Below, piece after piece: positions 34,938 through 46,129 of a DNA stretch of 64,000 bases. The notes beneath the pieces are model-generated. The model ran no database searches and was not told the DNA's origin. It saw only the letters and a program-made list of their open reading frames with translations. Position 1 is the first letter of the stretch; the number at the start of each line of letters is the position of its first letter. Location: contig JAAVVG010000002.1 of NCBI GenBank assembly GCA_012976225.1, positions 1,612,001-1,676,000 on the forward strand, given 5' to 3'. A program made the position numbers and the translations under genes. The stretch comes from Golubevia sp. BC0850 (Eukaryota; Basidiomycota; Exobasidiomycetes; Golubeviales; Golubeviaceae).

Positions 34938-37900
34938 TTAGGTGGCGTTGTGACTACGAAGACGACGATGACGTTGCAGAGCGTCCTTCCTAAAGAGTGG
35001 AAAAGCAGAAGAGAAGAGAAAGCAAAGAATTGGGGTCAGATAAAGCTCCAAGACGAATCCCATTTCAAGTCGACCTCTCTTCCTCTCTCTCTCTTTCTCT
35101 TGTTTCAAAACCAAAAGAACTCACCTACTAAACACACTTCCGCAACCTCTTTTCCCATCACATTTCCATTCCACCATAGCTTCACTTTTACTAGGATCAA
35201 CTTCTTTCCCCAAAACCAAACAATCAGCTAATTTCATGTTACCATTTTTCAATTGAGCAGCTTCAAATTTGGCATGAATGGTTTCTCTATGTCTAGCCAA
35301 ATCATATAACCTATGGAAAGCAGTTCCACAAGGAGGTGGATTGGTTTTATCCAAAGGAGAAACATAATCGCAATAAGAGATCGGTTCAACACCAGATCCC
35401 TTTCTCCTTGTTGAAGAGATAGGTTTTGAAGTTGAAGGAGAAGTAGGTTTCCCAGAGGTAGAATTTGGAGTTGTAGTAGAAGTAGCTTCAACTTTAGCTT
35501 TAACAGATCTTCTTGGACCTTTTCCTTTCCCTTTACCTTTTCCTTTACCCTTTCCTTTCTTTGAACTTGTAGTTTCTTCAGGACTGAAATCGTCGTCTTG
35601 ATTTTTGAAACCTCTACCTCTTTTTCTAGTTTGACTACCGAATTCTTGATATTCATCTTCATCGTCATCCTCAAATTCTTTATCATTTGGATCTTTTTCG
35701 TCTTCATCATCATCTTGATCCCAATCGATAAGTTCATCTTCATCTTCATCTGCAGCCAAACCAGATCCAGATCCAGTTCCACTCACTTTACTTCGAATAG
35801 GAATAGAAGAAGATGATTGATTTAGAATTAGAGGTAAAATAGTTCCTCTACCTCTTGAAGAAACTCTAGTTGGAAGCATTGAAGCAACGACCTTCGGTTT
35901 CCCTTTGCCATCAACCAAACCATCTTTCTTCTTTCTGTTGTTTTCAGCCTCTTCCATTTCTGCGATCTGTTGAGGAGTAGCATGAGGATGAGGATGTGGG
36001 TGAAAAGGTTCTTCAACTACCGAATCTAAACCTTGAGATCCAGCTTGACTTCGATTTTGACTTTGACTTTGAGAAGAGAGACTAGAGCTTTGAGAATTTC
36101 CAGCATAGTAACCGCTTTTTCCACTTTCTTGACTTCCAGCCATATATCCATATCCACCGTATCCACGACGAGATCCATCACTGCTTCCACCGCTGTCTCC
36201 ACCTCTGATGTTGGATTGACCGAACCCATTGGCGCTTCCCTTTCCAGTCCTTTCACTCAAAGGTTTCTCATCTTCAGAAGCACTTGAAATGTTATCCTCA
36301 GTAGAGATCGAAGAGAAATGTGGAATCGTAGGTCTGTTTTGATGATTGATTTTCCCACCTCTTAAATTCCTATTTCTACCTCTGACAGTTCCATTTCCCA
36401 TTTTCAGATTCGATTTCTTAGAAGTTGAAGAAGTAGGCTTCTGATTTGAACTAACGGCTTGTTGAGCTTTAGAAGCCAGAGGAATTTGAGCGGCATTGAC
36501 TGGCACACTTAACCCAGTAGCAATGGGGTGCTTGAATTTCTCAACAGGGGAAGGACCAACTCCTGAAGATTGCATCATTGGATCTTCTTCCTGTGAAGAA
36601 CCTCCATTAGAAGAAGAATCATTATTCAAAAAACTGAATTGACTAGATTGAGAAAGGGATTGAGATGATTCTCCAGTTGAAGTTTGATTAGTTGAATCAG
36701 AGACTGAACGTGAAGCATTATCAGAAGAATTAACTTTCGACGTTTGATTTTTGACTTGAGGTTGAGCAAAATTAACACCATCTTGATTCTTATTTTTCGA
36801 GCCTGTAGGTTTCTCAACTTCTTTTCCTTTTCCTTTGCCACCTTCGACTTTCTTCTGTACTCCATCCTTTCCAGAACCTTGAGATCCATCAACTTCATTT
36901 CCAACTAAACCATTCATGAACAGATCTCCCAAATTTGAAGTTCCATTCCCATTTCCGTTCCCACCAAAATCCAAAAAGGCTTCACTTGGACTCATAGTTA
37001 AACCACTTCTATCTCTCAACAAAGGTCTAGGTCTAGAATGAACATTTCCATTCATGTTCCCGCCATTGTTACTACTGTGCTTAGCCAAGGAAGCAGCCAA
37101 TTCAGAATTAGGTTTAACAAACCAATCTGAAGGTCTACTGAAGGTACTTCCTTGAGAAGAATTGGATTGTTGAGATGAATCGTTCGTGGATTGTTGATTT
37201 GAAACGAATTGCATGGCATCACCTAAAGTTTGACCTTTCAATTCTGTCATTCCATGTAAATCAAAAGCGTTTAAATTGTTTGAAGGTTCTGCATTGAAAG
37301 AGCATGAACCTGAATTTGGAGAATTCCCGTTACCGTGATTTCCCTTTGAACCACGAATGGCAGCATAATCTCTTAGAGCTGGAATATAAGAAGTGTCAAT
37401 AGAACTAGATCTACGACGTGGACCAGAAGGTCTAATAGGTTTCTTGATAGTTGATGCGAATTGGTTCTTGTTTGCAGGTTGACTAGTGTTGGTGGCGCTG
37501 GGTTGTTGAACTGGTTTAGAAGAATTCACACCACTGTTGCTACCAAACATAGAATCGGTCTCATTAGGTTGTGAACCTAAATCGATAATACTTTGAGATT
37601 GAGATTGAGATTGAGAGTCCCCAAAACCAGGTAAACCACTAATGGATTTTCTTCCTGGAGTCATTCCAGCAGCTTCTAAACTCCCAGCGCTACCAATTCT
37701 GGTATGCCTGATTGGAGTGGTGTTTCCATCGGTGCCATTTGGATTCCCAAATCCATGAATCCCGTTTGTAGACTTTGATCTTGCCATCTCTAAATCTGGA
37801 GTAGCACTGGTTGCAGTGATTCCACCACTTACAGTTCCAACTCCTTCATCTTCTCCACCATTAACATTGATTTCGCCTTGAGCTAATTGTTTCAATTGAC

Positions 37901-38813
37901 CTTTCAAAGCACGTTGATCAACACCTTTCAAATCGTTTCTAATTTTCTTGGCGGTTTCTTGATCTTTTTGAAGACTGGATGATGAAGAAGGTGGTGCTTG
38001 TTGCTTCTTGGTTGGAGCCACTGGATTGAAATCAGCGTATTGACCTTGAGATTGTTGTGAATTGGAATTTGAATCGAATAGAGAAGCGAAATTATGATTG
38101 TTGTCAGTTGGAGGGTTCAGAGAAAGTGAATCGATCGAAGATAAACCTTGGGGATGATTTAATTCGAGTGGATTTTGAGGATTGGAAGAAGTTGAATTCA
38201 TCCTCATTCCATTGGAAGGATTTGTCCAAATTGAAGGATCATTGTTCATTCCATTTGATGATTGTAAGTTCGGATTTGAAGGTTGAATTGAGTTGAAAGT
38301 TGAGGTGGCGGGATGAGGATGAGAATGAGGATGAGGATGCAGCGAAGAGGAGGAGGAAGCCAGGTTGGTGGCAGCAGCCATACTCATGCCATTCATTGAA
38401 GGATTGAATCCATTGTGATTGAATTGATTAAAATTGAAATTTTGATTCTGATACAATTGACTTGGCTGAGTTGACTGAGATTGTTGAGAGGAATCTTCAA
38501 ATTGAGAAGATCTCAAATAATCAGACAAGCCACCTTGACTGGATTGAGAATGAGAATGCTGTTGCGGATGTTTTGATGGTTGAATCTGGTGAAAAGATTG
38601 TTGTTGGGCAGTATTTAACCATTCTTGAGATGGTGGATCCCAATTGGATTGATTCATGTTGGATTGAGTCGGTTGTGGCTGAGGTGGCACTTGAAGCTGA
38701 TGAGGAGGATATCCACCACCTTGACCTGAACCTCCCTGTGGCTGCTGCGATTGTTGTTGTTGATGTGAAGTTGTATCTGTAGTGAACAATCCAAAGTCAC
38801 TTTGGTGTGACAT
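34938..38813 (-). CDS. C2H2 zinc-finger protein with long Gln/Ser/Asn-rich N-terminus
   Basis: Two exons: 35125-38813 and a 52-nt last exon 34938-34989; 1246 aa. The start MSHQSDFGLFTTD at 38813 is preferred over an upstream in-frame Met. About 1100 residues are low-complexity (QQQSQQPQGG, histidine-proline repeats, acidic DEDEDELIDWDQDDDEDE, KGKGKGKGKGKGK). The C-terminus holds two atypical C2H2 fingers: one with Cys in CDYV and PPCGTAFHRLYDLARHRETIH, the other WKCDGKRGCGSVFSRKDALQ followed by RHRRLRSH. The second finger exists only after splicing, because its helix and both His come from the last exon. This paired-finger layout is typical of basidiomycete transcription factors. DNA target unknown; nuclear location inferred. 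Confidence 0.87.
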
Positions 38814-39217
38814 CCTCAGTTTGATGTCGATACAGATGAAGGTGTGGTGGCAACAAGACAAGAGCTTCGGGCTCCAGAGCAAAAAAAAGGCTCAGGCCTT
38901 CTCACCAACAAACCTTCCCTCAAACATGAACATCTCACTTTATCAAAGAAAGGCATCATTAATATTACAAGTTACTACAAAGCGCGAGCCAAAGGGACAG
39001 GTATCAATGGATAAAAAGAGAGAAGAGTAGCTGACTCGCAGCCATCACAAGAGAAGAATCGAGCACCAGGTGATTGACCACGAGAAACAAATAACCAAAA
39101 ATGAAAGAAAGAGAAAGAGAGGAGCGGTCCTATCGATGTCTTCTACGAAGAGAATTTGTAGAAAGAAGGAGACCCTGGTCGAAGAAGATAAGACCCCCCC
39201 CCCCATCTTTCCCCTTT
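38814..39217. other. Upstream region of the C2H2 gene
   Basis: 404 bp between the C2H2 start codon and the SPC24 stop, both on the minus strand. It contains an 11-base C tract at 39194-39204. No coding sequence seen. Confidence 0.5.
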
Positions 39218-40598
39218 CTACTCGACAGCCCTCCAAAGTTGATCCGCCACCGCGAAAGGACTCAACCCCATTTCCCTGATATGTGAATCAGTCACGTTCA
39301 CTGAGATCACGTTCTGTTTAGAATCGGATCTGGCCAGAATGGCATCGAAAGGGACTTGAGAGTTCTGGTTGGAATTGGAAGAGGTGGTGGAAGGTGTCCA
39401 ACCCATCTTTCGGAAGACGGATAGGGCGATACTTCAACATGAGAAGGAGAGAAACAGTTCGAAGCGGAAAAAGAAAGAGGGAAGAATCAGAAAGGCTTTC
39501 GATGGTGTTGAGTGGCGATCCACAAGTTTGGAGACTTGTTGAAATCTGTTGATCTCCTCCTCTTTGACTTCCTTCTTACTTGCAAGGATCAAGATCTGAA
39601 TTTTCCTTCTCATTGATGTTCCTCATGGCCTACCCGATTCTTGAAAGGAGAGCAAGACGTCCCTCCCAACTCCATACTCAATCCCTAACAATTTGACTCC
39701 CTCATTCTCCCATCTCTCCCATCTACTTCTTCCCAACTCTCCCCTTCTTCTCCCTCTCCATCATCTCCATTCAAAGTACTCACGCCTCCTGATCCAATTC
39801 ATCCCCCTCTTCCTGTCCAACTTCCTTCAATTCAATCTCCCTAACCTTCCTCTTAACCTCCTGAATTTCATTTTCCAACTGACTCAATTTAGATTGCAAC
39901 TCATTGGTTTTCTTTGCGAAGCTGAATTTTTCAGATTCCATCTTGTGAACCTCTGCAAGATGATGACTTGAAGATTTCCAATTGTCACGAGATTTCTCAT
40001 GTTCTTTTTGAAGGGAGAGGAGGGAAAGTTGAAGAGCTGGAAGGAGATTAAAGGTATGAGAGAGAATAACGGCGGTCAGAAAGAGAGTAGAAGGAAAGGA
40101 GATAACAGGGATGGTTAATAGGATTTGGAGGCAGAGGTAAGGTCCTAGGTGCTGAAAGACCATCCTATCTCGATCCAACTCATCTAGTGCGCCCCTCCAA
40201 ACCTCTAAACTCATTGCAATCATTAATTTTCAGATTCCACTTGAAGCTACACGCTCTTGATCTCATAGAGCAGCCCTGTTGCCCTCCCTCTCCCTCTCCA
40301 TCCAAACACCAACACCACCTCAGCCTCCATCTGATACTAACCATCTACAGTGTTTTTCAACTCTGTATTCTCCTTTTCCCTCCTCCTATTTGCCTCTTTC
40401 ATCAAATTATCGGCGTTTCTGAAAAGATCGAGTTCATCCGATTGATTGAAAGACTCTTTGATTTCTTGAACCATTTGGCTGAGGTCGAGAGCAAGGTAAG
40501 GGAAAGGGAAAGGGAAAGCGTCAGTCGTATGGAAGGAAAGGGATCTGAAAGAGGCTCAATTCTACTCACGGAATATCTTCTGGTGCTAGATCTGACAT
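39218..40598 (-). CDS. SPC24: Kinetochore protein Spc24 (Ndc80 complex)
   Basis: Four minus-strand exons: 40570-40598, 40342-40478, 39784-40036, 39218-39431; 210 aa, all phases consistent. Start MSDLAPEDIP|QMVQEIKESF. Exons 2-3 give a Glu/Lys-rich heptad region (RNADNLMKEANRRREKENTE, then QKEHEKSRDNW and KKTNELQSKLSQLENEIQ), a coiled coil of about 120 residues. The last exon reads AIALSVFRKMGWTPS and ends SPFAVADQLWRAVE, the small globular domain that in Spc24 begins LKLxLYRSLGxxP and ends with an N-x-x-W segment. Known role: with Spc25 it anchors the Ndc80 complex to the inner kinetochore. The unspliced frame of exon 3 carries about 60 spurious hydrophobic residues from the preceding intron. 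Length fits fungal Spc24. The last acceptor (gttgaag) is weak. Confidence 0.72.
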
Positions 40599-40744
40599 GA
40601 TTGATGATGAATGTGAGGAGGGATGATGGTCTTTGAAAGCAGAATTTATGCTCGGTTCTCGACGCTCTTGTATCTCTTTCGAACGCGAAAGGACTGCGTG
40701 ACTTCACAAGAAACCCTTCGTTCCTCCTTCTTTTCTCCTAAAAA
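40599..40744. promoter_or_regulatory. 146 bp bidirectional promoter, SPC24/amine oxidase
   Basis: The two divergent start codons are only 146 bp apart. No specific motif assigned. Confidence 0.5.
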
Positions 40745-42667
40745 ATGAGCTCAACGAATCTCGAATCTTCAAGTCAAATCTATGATGTCATCATTTTGGG
40801 AGCTGGGATTTCTGGACTCGCAACTGCCTACGAGATCCTGTCCAACAGACCCGACAGCTCAGTTCTGATCTTAGAGGCAAGGGATAGAGTCGGTGGTCGC
40901 ATCCACACTTTGGACTTGAATCTTCAAAATAGACAAGTCACAGGGGAGAAGGCAAAAGTGGACTTAGGTGCAAGGTGAGAATAAGAATGAGAAATGACTG
41001 GCCGGAAGAGACAAGTCGTCGAAGAAAGCCCTCCATATAGCTCATCTACATCTTCTTTTCCTCTTTTCCCGTCATGCTTCGGAAAGTTTCGTTCATGGAA
41101 TAGACGGTAATCCTTTGACCGATCTGAGCAAGAAGGTCAGTTCTCCATCTTGCCATCCTTCCAAATCTCCGGCCAACTGACGATTTCTCTCTCGTTTGCA
41201 AATCCCCTTCAAAGGTCCCATTCACCCTCCATCTACCTCCTTCAGATTCTTCCCTTCAAATCTACTCTTTTTCAGGAGAACTCTTACCTGAGAAAGAAGC
41301 TGAGAGGCTTTCTTACCTCAGTCATTCCATTACCTTCGAACGTCTTCACAGATCTTCTCAAAGCTCTGGATCCATCAAAGACTCAGAATCTGTGTATTTA
41401 GCGTTGAAAAATGAGGATGCAGGGGAGGGTGTATGGGAAGGTGTTGGTGAAGAAGAAAGAAGGAAGCTTATGGAGATTTCTCAACGTGAGTTAGAAGCTC
41501 GACAAATCCAGTCTAGTTCCACTCTGACTTTTTCGTGCATCTTCTTCATCTATCCAACCCGATTGGATATCGACAGAGTGGTCTGGTTGGACAGGAGCAT
41601 CTCTAAATCAAGTCTCTTTCAAATACTGGGGTTTCGAACAGGAATTTTCGGGACCGGATGCCATAGTCAAAGAAGGATATGAAACTTTAATCTACTACTA
41701 CGAGGAAAAAATCCGAGAGCTTGAGGGAATGATTGAGTTGGAAAATGTGGTTGAGCAGATTTCAGAAAATCAAGACGATGAAGAGGTGACCGTCAAAACG
41801 AAAGTTAGAGACGAGTTCAAGGAACGGAAGGCCAGGTTCGTCATCTGTACACTACCTCTTGGTAAGTTTGAATCAAGTGTTCTTTTTTCGCCGAAGAACC
41901 GGAAAGGATCGATCCTGAAGAGCTCAACGATCCTTCTTCTTTGCCGTTCCTGTCGTCTTTCAGGAGTCTTGAAACACTCTCCCCCGAAGTTCTCCCCTCC
42001 ACTCTCAGATAGGCGGCTCTCATCTATTGAAAATTTAGGAATGGGACTTCTCAACAAGTTGGTTCTACAATATTCAGTTCATTGGTGGCCATCTCATCCG
42101 GAAAGCGAGGGTTGGATCATGCTGTTGCCTTCTCCGAGCTGGTCCTCCCTGATTCAGTCTTTCAATTCCACCTCAAGCTCAACAATTTCAAAAGAAACAG
42201 CTCAGAAACTTTTGGAGAACTGTCCTCTACTGCTTCAAGATTACTTTCTCATCACGGGCAAATCAATCCTGGTCTCCTTCTTTGGGCCACCATTATCTCA
42301 GGCTTTAGAAATCCTAGACGATTCTGAGTCTTCCGAGATCGTCAACAGACGTTTGAATAAAGCCATCAAGTCTTCTACTCGGTCTGCTTCAAACACTCCC
42401 ACCAGAGTCTCAGCAACCCGTTGGAATTCAGATCCGTTTTCGAGAGGCAGTTACTCTTTCTTGCCATGCTCGAATCCGGATTCCAAAGAGAGAGGTGCGA
42501 GTCCGTTGGATATGATGGAATGCTCCCACTCTATTTGGAATGGGAAGCTAGGTTTTGGAGGAGAACATACGGAACATGATTGCTATGCTTCAGTTCACGG
42601 AGCTTTGATGTCCGGCAAGAGAGAAGGGAAAAGGGTGATAGACTTGTTGGGGGCTGGGGAACGCTGA
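40745..42667 (+). CDS. FAD-dependent amine oxidase (polyamine oxidase type)
   Basis: Five exons: 40745-40974, 41087-41135, 41215-41485, 41577-41861, 41964-42667; 512 aa. N-terminal FAD fold [20 protein letters not shown] (GAGISG at 19-24), then [11 protein letters not shown] (the RxGGR motif). Exons 2-4 give [31 protein letters not shown] and ICTLPLG|VLKH, all standard family sequence across the junctions. The C-terminal FAD motif reads [20 protein letters not shown]. Length and motifs fit polyamine oxidases (Fms1-like) and related flavin monoamine oxidases. It lacks the SWIRM or HMG domains of LSD1-type demethylases. Substrate not determined. The second exon is only 49 nt. Confidence 0.88.
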
Positions 42668-42942
42668 GAATTCGTTGTACTTTTTACACTTGTCAAATTG
42701 TCAGTCGTTAATAGAATTCAGACGAGGCACGCGTTGATTTTGAATTTTTCATGTGATTTTCTCGAACTTCAAACAGAATGGTAACATTAGAGGTAGAAAA
42801 GAAGACCGTGGCCAAAATGACATTGAGGAGCACAAACAGTTTCATGGACGCGTCGTCGAATCTCCTTGCCAGGAGTAGAAGTGAGGTCTGAAGAAAGCGG
42901 AAGAAAAGAAAGGAGAAGAGAGAAGAGAGAAGAGAGAAAAGT

Positions 42943-45819
42943 TCAGTTACGAAACGGTGGGAGGGTCAACCTTTGATGCAAATATACGAACGCGAGTTCA
43001 GTGAGCCAGTCCTGGGGGGGGGGGTTAATTTGTAGAGAAAAACGGGAGTTAGTGGAACACAATGTATAGTATCAAGTCGAGTATGTTCCTCTCTCGACTC
43101 ACTGAATCAATCACGGTGATGTCCCGCATGAAACGTTTGGAGGTTTCTATCACTTCATGATAAATGACCCATTTGGTGGAAGGATTCCTGTTGAACATCA
43201 CCGATGACGGATGTACATGAAGAGTCTGTGTCGTAGAGAAACCAGAGGATTTGGAAGAAGAAACCTGTCAGGGAACGTTTACTTGGACCTCGATTCGCTC
43301 CCTCGAGCCAACACTCACTGCGTTCTCTCGAACACTCCTATAAGTTCCATCGGCCATAATTTTGGCAGCGTTCTTGAAATATCCGCTGGTAAGACATCTC
43401 CTCAGTCTCTGAGAATCTCCTTCACAGCTTTCCAATTTGACGTTGAATCTTCTCGTGTATTTCTCCAGCTGACCTCTAATGCTTACTGCTCTACTCAAAG
43501 CTTTGAAGTTCAGCTTGTGCTGAGAACACCACTTTGAAGATTGTTTCCCAACTCTTGGATTGGTGAAAGCATTGTAAACGTTCAGAAGTGTCAGATGATC
43601 TCCTTCTTCTGCCGTGAACTTTCTTCTCTCTAGCTCTCCTTCGGCTCCTGCTCTTGATTTACCTTCATCGGGAATGATGAAAGGAGTAGAAACCGAAGTC
43701 ATAGCTGCTATGGAGAGGATTTCAATTCCACAGCGATATGTTTGGGAGTCGAGAATCTGAAATGAGGAAGATTGAGAAGGCGAAGAGCGAGCATTAGAAG
43801 TAAAAGATAGCGACGAGTTCTCTGGCGATGCATTCACTCACCACCTTGGCTAACATTGGATCCACTGGCATTTCAGCCATACTTTCACCCAAGGGTTTCG
43901 TCAGTCTTCCCCATTCATCAATTGCACCCAGACTTGCTAGAAACTCCAAAGCTCGAACCATCATCTGAGCGGGTGGGACAGGAGGCAAGAACTCAAACTT
44001 CGCCAGATTGTCAATTCCCATTGCCTTCAGCTGAAGCGCTTGAAGCGAGATGTCGGAGCGAGAGAGTTCTGGAGAAGTTGAAGGTAGGAGAGAAGAGAGC
44101 GTGGATTCGGGGAAAAGGCGAAAGCACTTCCCTGGAGAGGTTCGACCTGCTCGACCTGCTCTTTGGGTAGCTGAAGCCAGAGACTCAGGAACAACTCGAA
44201 GAGCGTCCATTCCAGTCTTCGGATTGAACATACGAAGCTGTGAGGGAAAGGAAACGAGCGGAAAGGTTAATTCTAGCCCAGCTGTCCTCCAGCTAGAAGT
44301 TACATTTGATGACCTACTTTCACCAATCCGCAATCTACTACAAATTTGATTCCATCGATAGTGACACTAGCTTCTGCAATGTTGGTAGCTACAATGCATT
44401 TTCGAGATCCACGGGGAGTCGGCTCGAAGATTGATGTCTGCTCCTCGCTGGACAAACCAGCGTGAAGCGGAAGTAAGAGAAGCTTAGGAGATCCTGAAGG
44501 AAGACTGCGAACGATCAATGGGATGTCAGTATAAGCTCCATTTTCAGTCTGGGCAAGGTGGTGACAAAATCACAGTGCGTCAAGACTCACTCAAGCAAAC
44601 GGTCTGCCAGCTCTTGAAGGCAAACGTCGATCTCTTCTCGACCTGTAAGGAAGACTAGAATGTCACCTTGAGGTTCCTGATAGAGACCGAAAATAAGAGT
44701 TTCAGCCATATAGGATCATATGGAGATGCTGACTATGTTTCAAAACTCACCTTCAAATGGATGTCGAATGCAGCGTCCACGGCTGCCTTGACGTAATCTT
44801 CGCAGGGCGTTTCCAAGTAAGCTAGATCAACGGGATGTACCCTTCCTTCGAGCGAAACGATAGTAGCTTCTGCCGCTGGAGGAGGTCTGGATTTGTCGAA
44901 AGGGACAGGAGCTCGCTCGTCTTCCGTGAAGAATTCTACGAAAGCTTGCGCATCGATCGTAGCGGACGAGATAATGAGTCGTAGCGTCGGTCGCTTCCTT
45001 CGAATCCTAGGGAAAGGGTAAGTCAGAATTATTAGGTGAGATAAGGCAAACAGAGAAAATCAGGTCTTAAGGGTCGCAGTGATACGAACTTCTTCAGCAG
45101 TGCGACGAGTAGATCCGTGTAGGCACCTCTCTCGTGAGCCTCATCTACCATGATGACAGAGTACTTGTTCAGCAAAGGGTCCCGGAGACATTCTCTGAAG
45201 AGCACCCCATCCGTCATGTACTTGATCTTGGTCCTGGTTGGATGAGAGAGGTCCTCGAATCGAATTGTGTATCCCACTTCATCGCCCAGAACGCAACCAA
45301 CCTCTGAGGAAACTCGAGAAGCTACAGAAATGGCACTGATTCTCCGAGGCTGTGTTACAGCTATCTGCATGCCGGAAGAAGACGAAGCCCACCCAGCTTC
45401 CATGAGGTATTGAGGAATCTCTACAGTGGATAGAGAAGAAGATGGGTCAGAGAGACGATCCTCCATTCAGAGTGCAAAAGCGAATCATTCCAGCCAGAAA
45501 CTCAACGAGTAGTTTTTCCACTTCCTGTTTGACCGACCACTATAGTGACAGGGTGCCTTTCTACCATGTGAAGAAGTCTTTCTCGCTGTTTAACTATCGG
45601 CAGACGAGCTCGTTGAGACGAGATACTGAGATTCGCCGAGGCAGCGGCAGAGGCTGCTCCTGCATCGAAGGAAGGTTCCGACTCAGTTGCACGGTCCAAG
45701 GTAGAGCCTGAGTTGGAGAGGTGCGGAGAGGAGAAGGTGGAAAGGTCAGGGAGAATATGAATAGTGCATAAAATTTGCTACTCACCAGGTCGAGCGGTTC
45801 CAGGCTTCCAGAATGCCAT
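42943..45819 (-). CDS. DHX35: DEAH-box RNA helicase, DHX35 orthologue
   Basis: Ten exons: 45786-45819, 45507-45707, 45090-45420, 44751-45006, 44591-44676, 44318-44504, 43842-44237, 43319-43756, 43103-43225, 42943-43011; 706 aa, matching human DHX35 in length. Start [12 protein letters not shown], the FWxPGTxxPG signature of DHX35. Motifs: GQTGSGKTT (70-78), TQPRR (101-105), DEAH (171-174), SAT (203-205), FLTGREE, and QRAGRAGR (390-397). After the helicase core come the winged-helix/ratchet and OB parts ([63 protein letters not shown]). DHX35 is found in late spliceosomal complexes in animals and many fungi and is absent from baker's yeast. Two donors deviate from GTGAGT (GTTGAG and GTTCGT). 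The last acceptor is preceded by an 11-base C tract. Confidence 0.92.
43014..43024. repeat. G11/C11 homopolymer at the DHX35 last acceptor
   Basis: An eleven-base homopolymer forms the polypyrimidine tract (C on the minus strand) immediately before the CAG acceptor of the last DHX35 exon. Such tracts are prone to length change and to sequencing error. Confidence 0.9.
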
Positions 45820-46129
45820 CTTGAAGCACGTTATTCAATTGAATATTTTTCGAAGATCTGAACTCAAAAGTTGAAGGACTGATGGTGGTGAGGAGAAGGA
45901 GGAGAAGCGTTTTCGAGATCTTTTTTTTTTCGTCTTGACTCTTCCATCCAACTCCAAGCGTCAAACCGGTTCAAGTTCCTCATCCTACCCAACCTTATTG
46001 ATCTGATTCCATTCGAATATCTGGATCGGTGACAGGTCCGACCAGCACCAGGCATTTATAGTCCTTAGGGTCTCTTCGAACAACTTCCATCCAACGAATC
46101 ATCGAACGCTCGCTCTTCTGCAAACAGAG
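45820..46129. promoter_or_regulatory. 310 bp bidirectional promoter, DHX35/APN2
   Basis: Shared spacer between divergent start codons of an RNA helicase gene and a DNA-repair nuclease gene. A T9 tract lies near 45920. No defined motif assigned. Confidence 0.5.

Noticed and set aside
35249-35782. 177-codon frame inside the C2H2 gene
   Set aside because: Shifted-frame shadow of the Lys/Gly- and Asp/Glu-repeat part of the longer C2H2 frame.
39780-40223. 147-residue open frame with apparent hydrophobic segments
   Set aside because: The N-terminal two thirds are translated intron; only the part from 40036 downward joins the SPC24 exons in phase.
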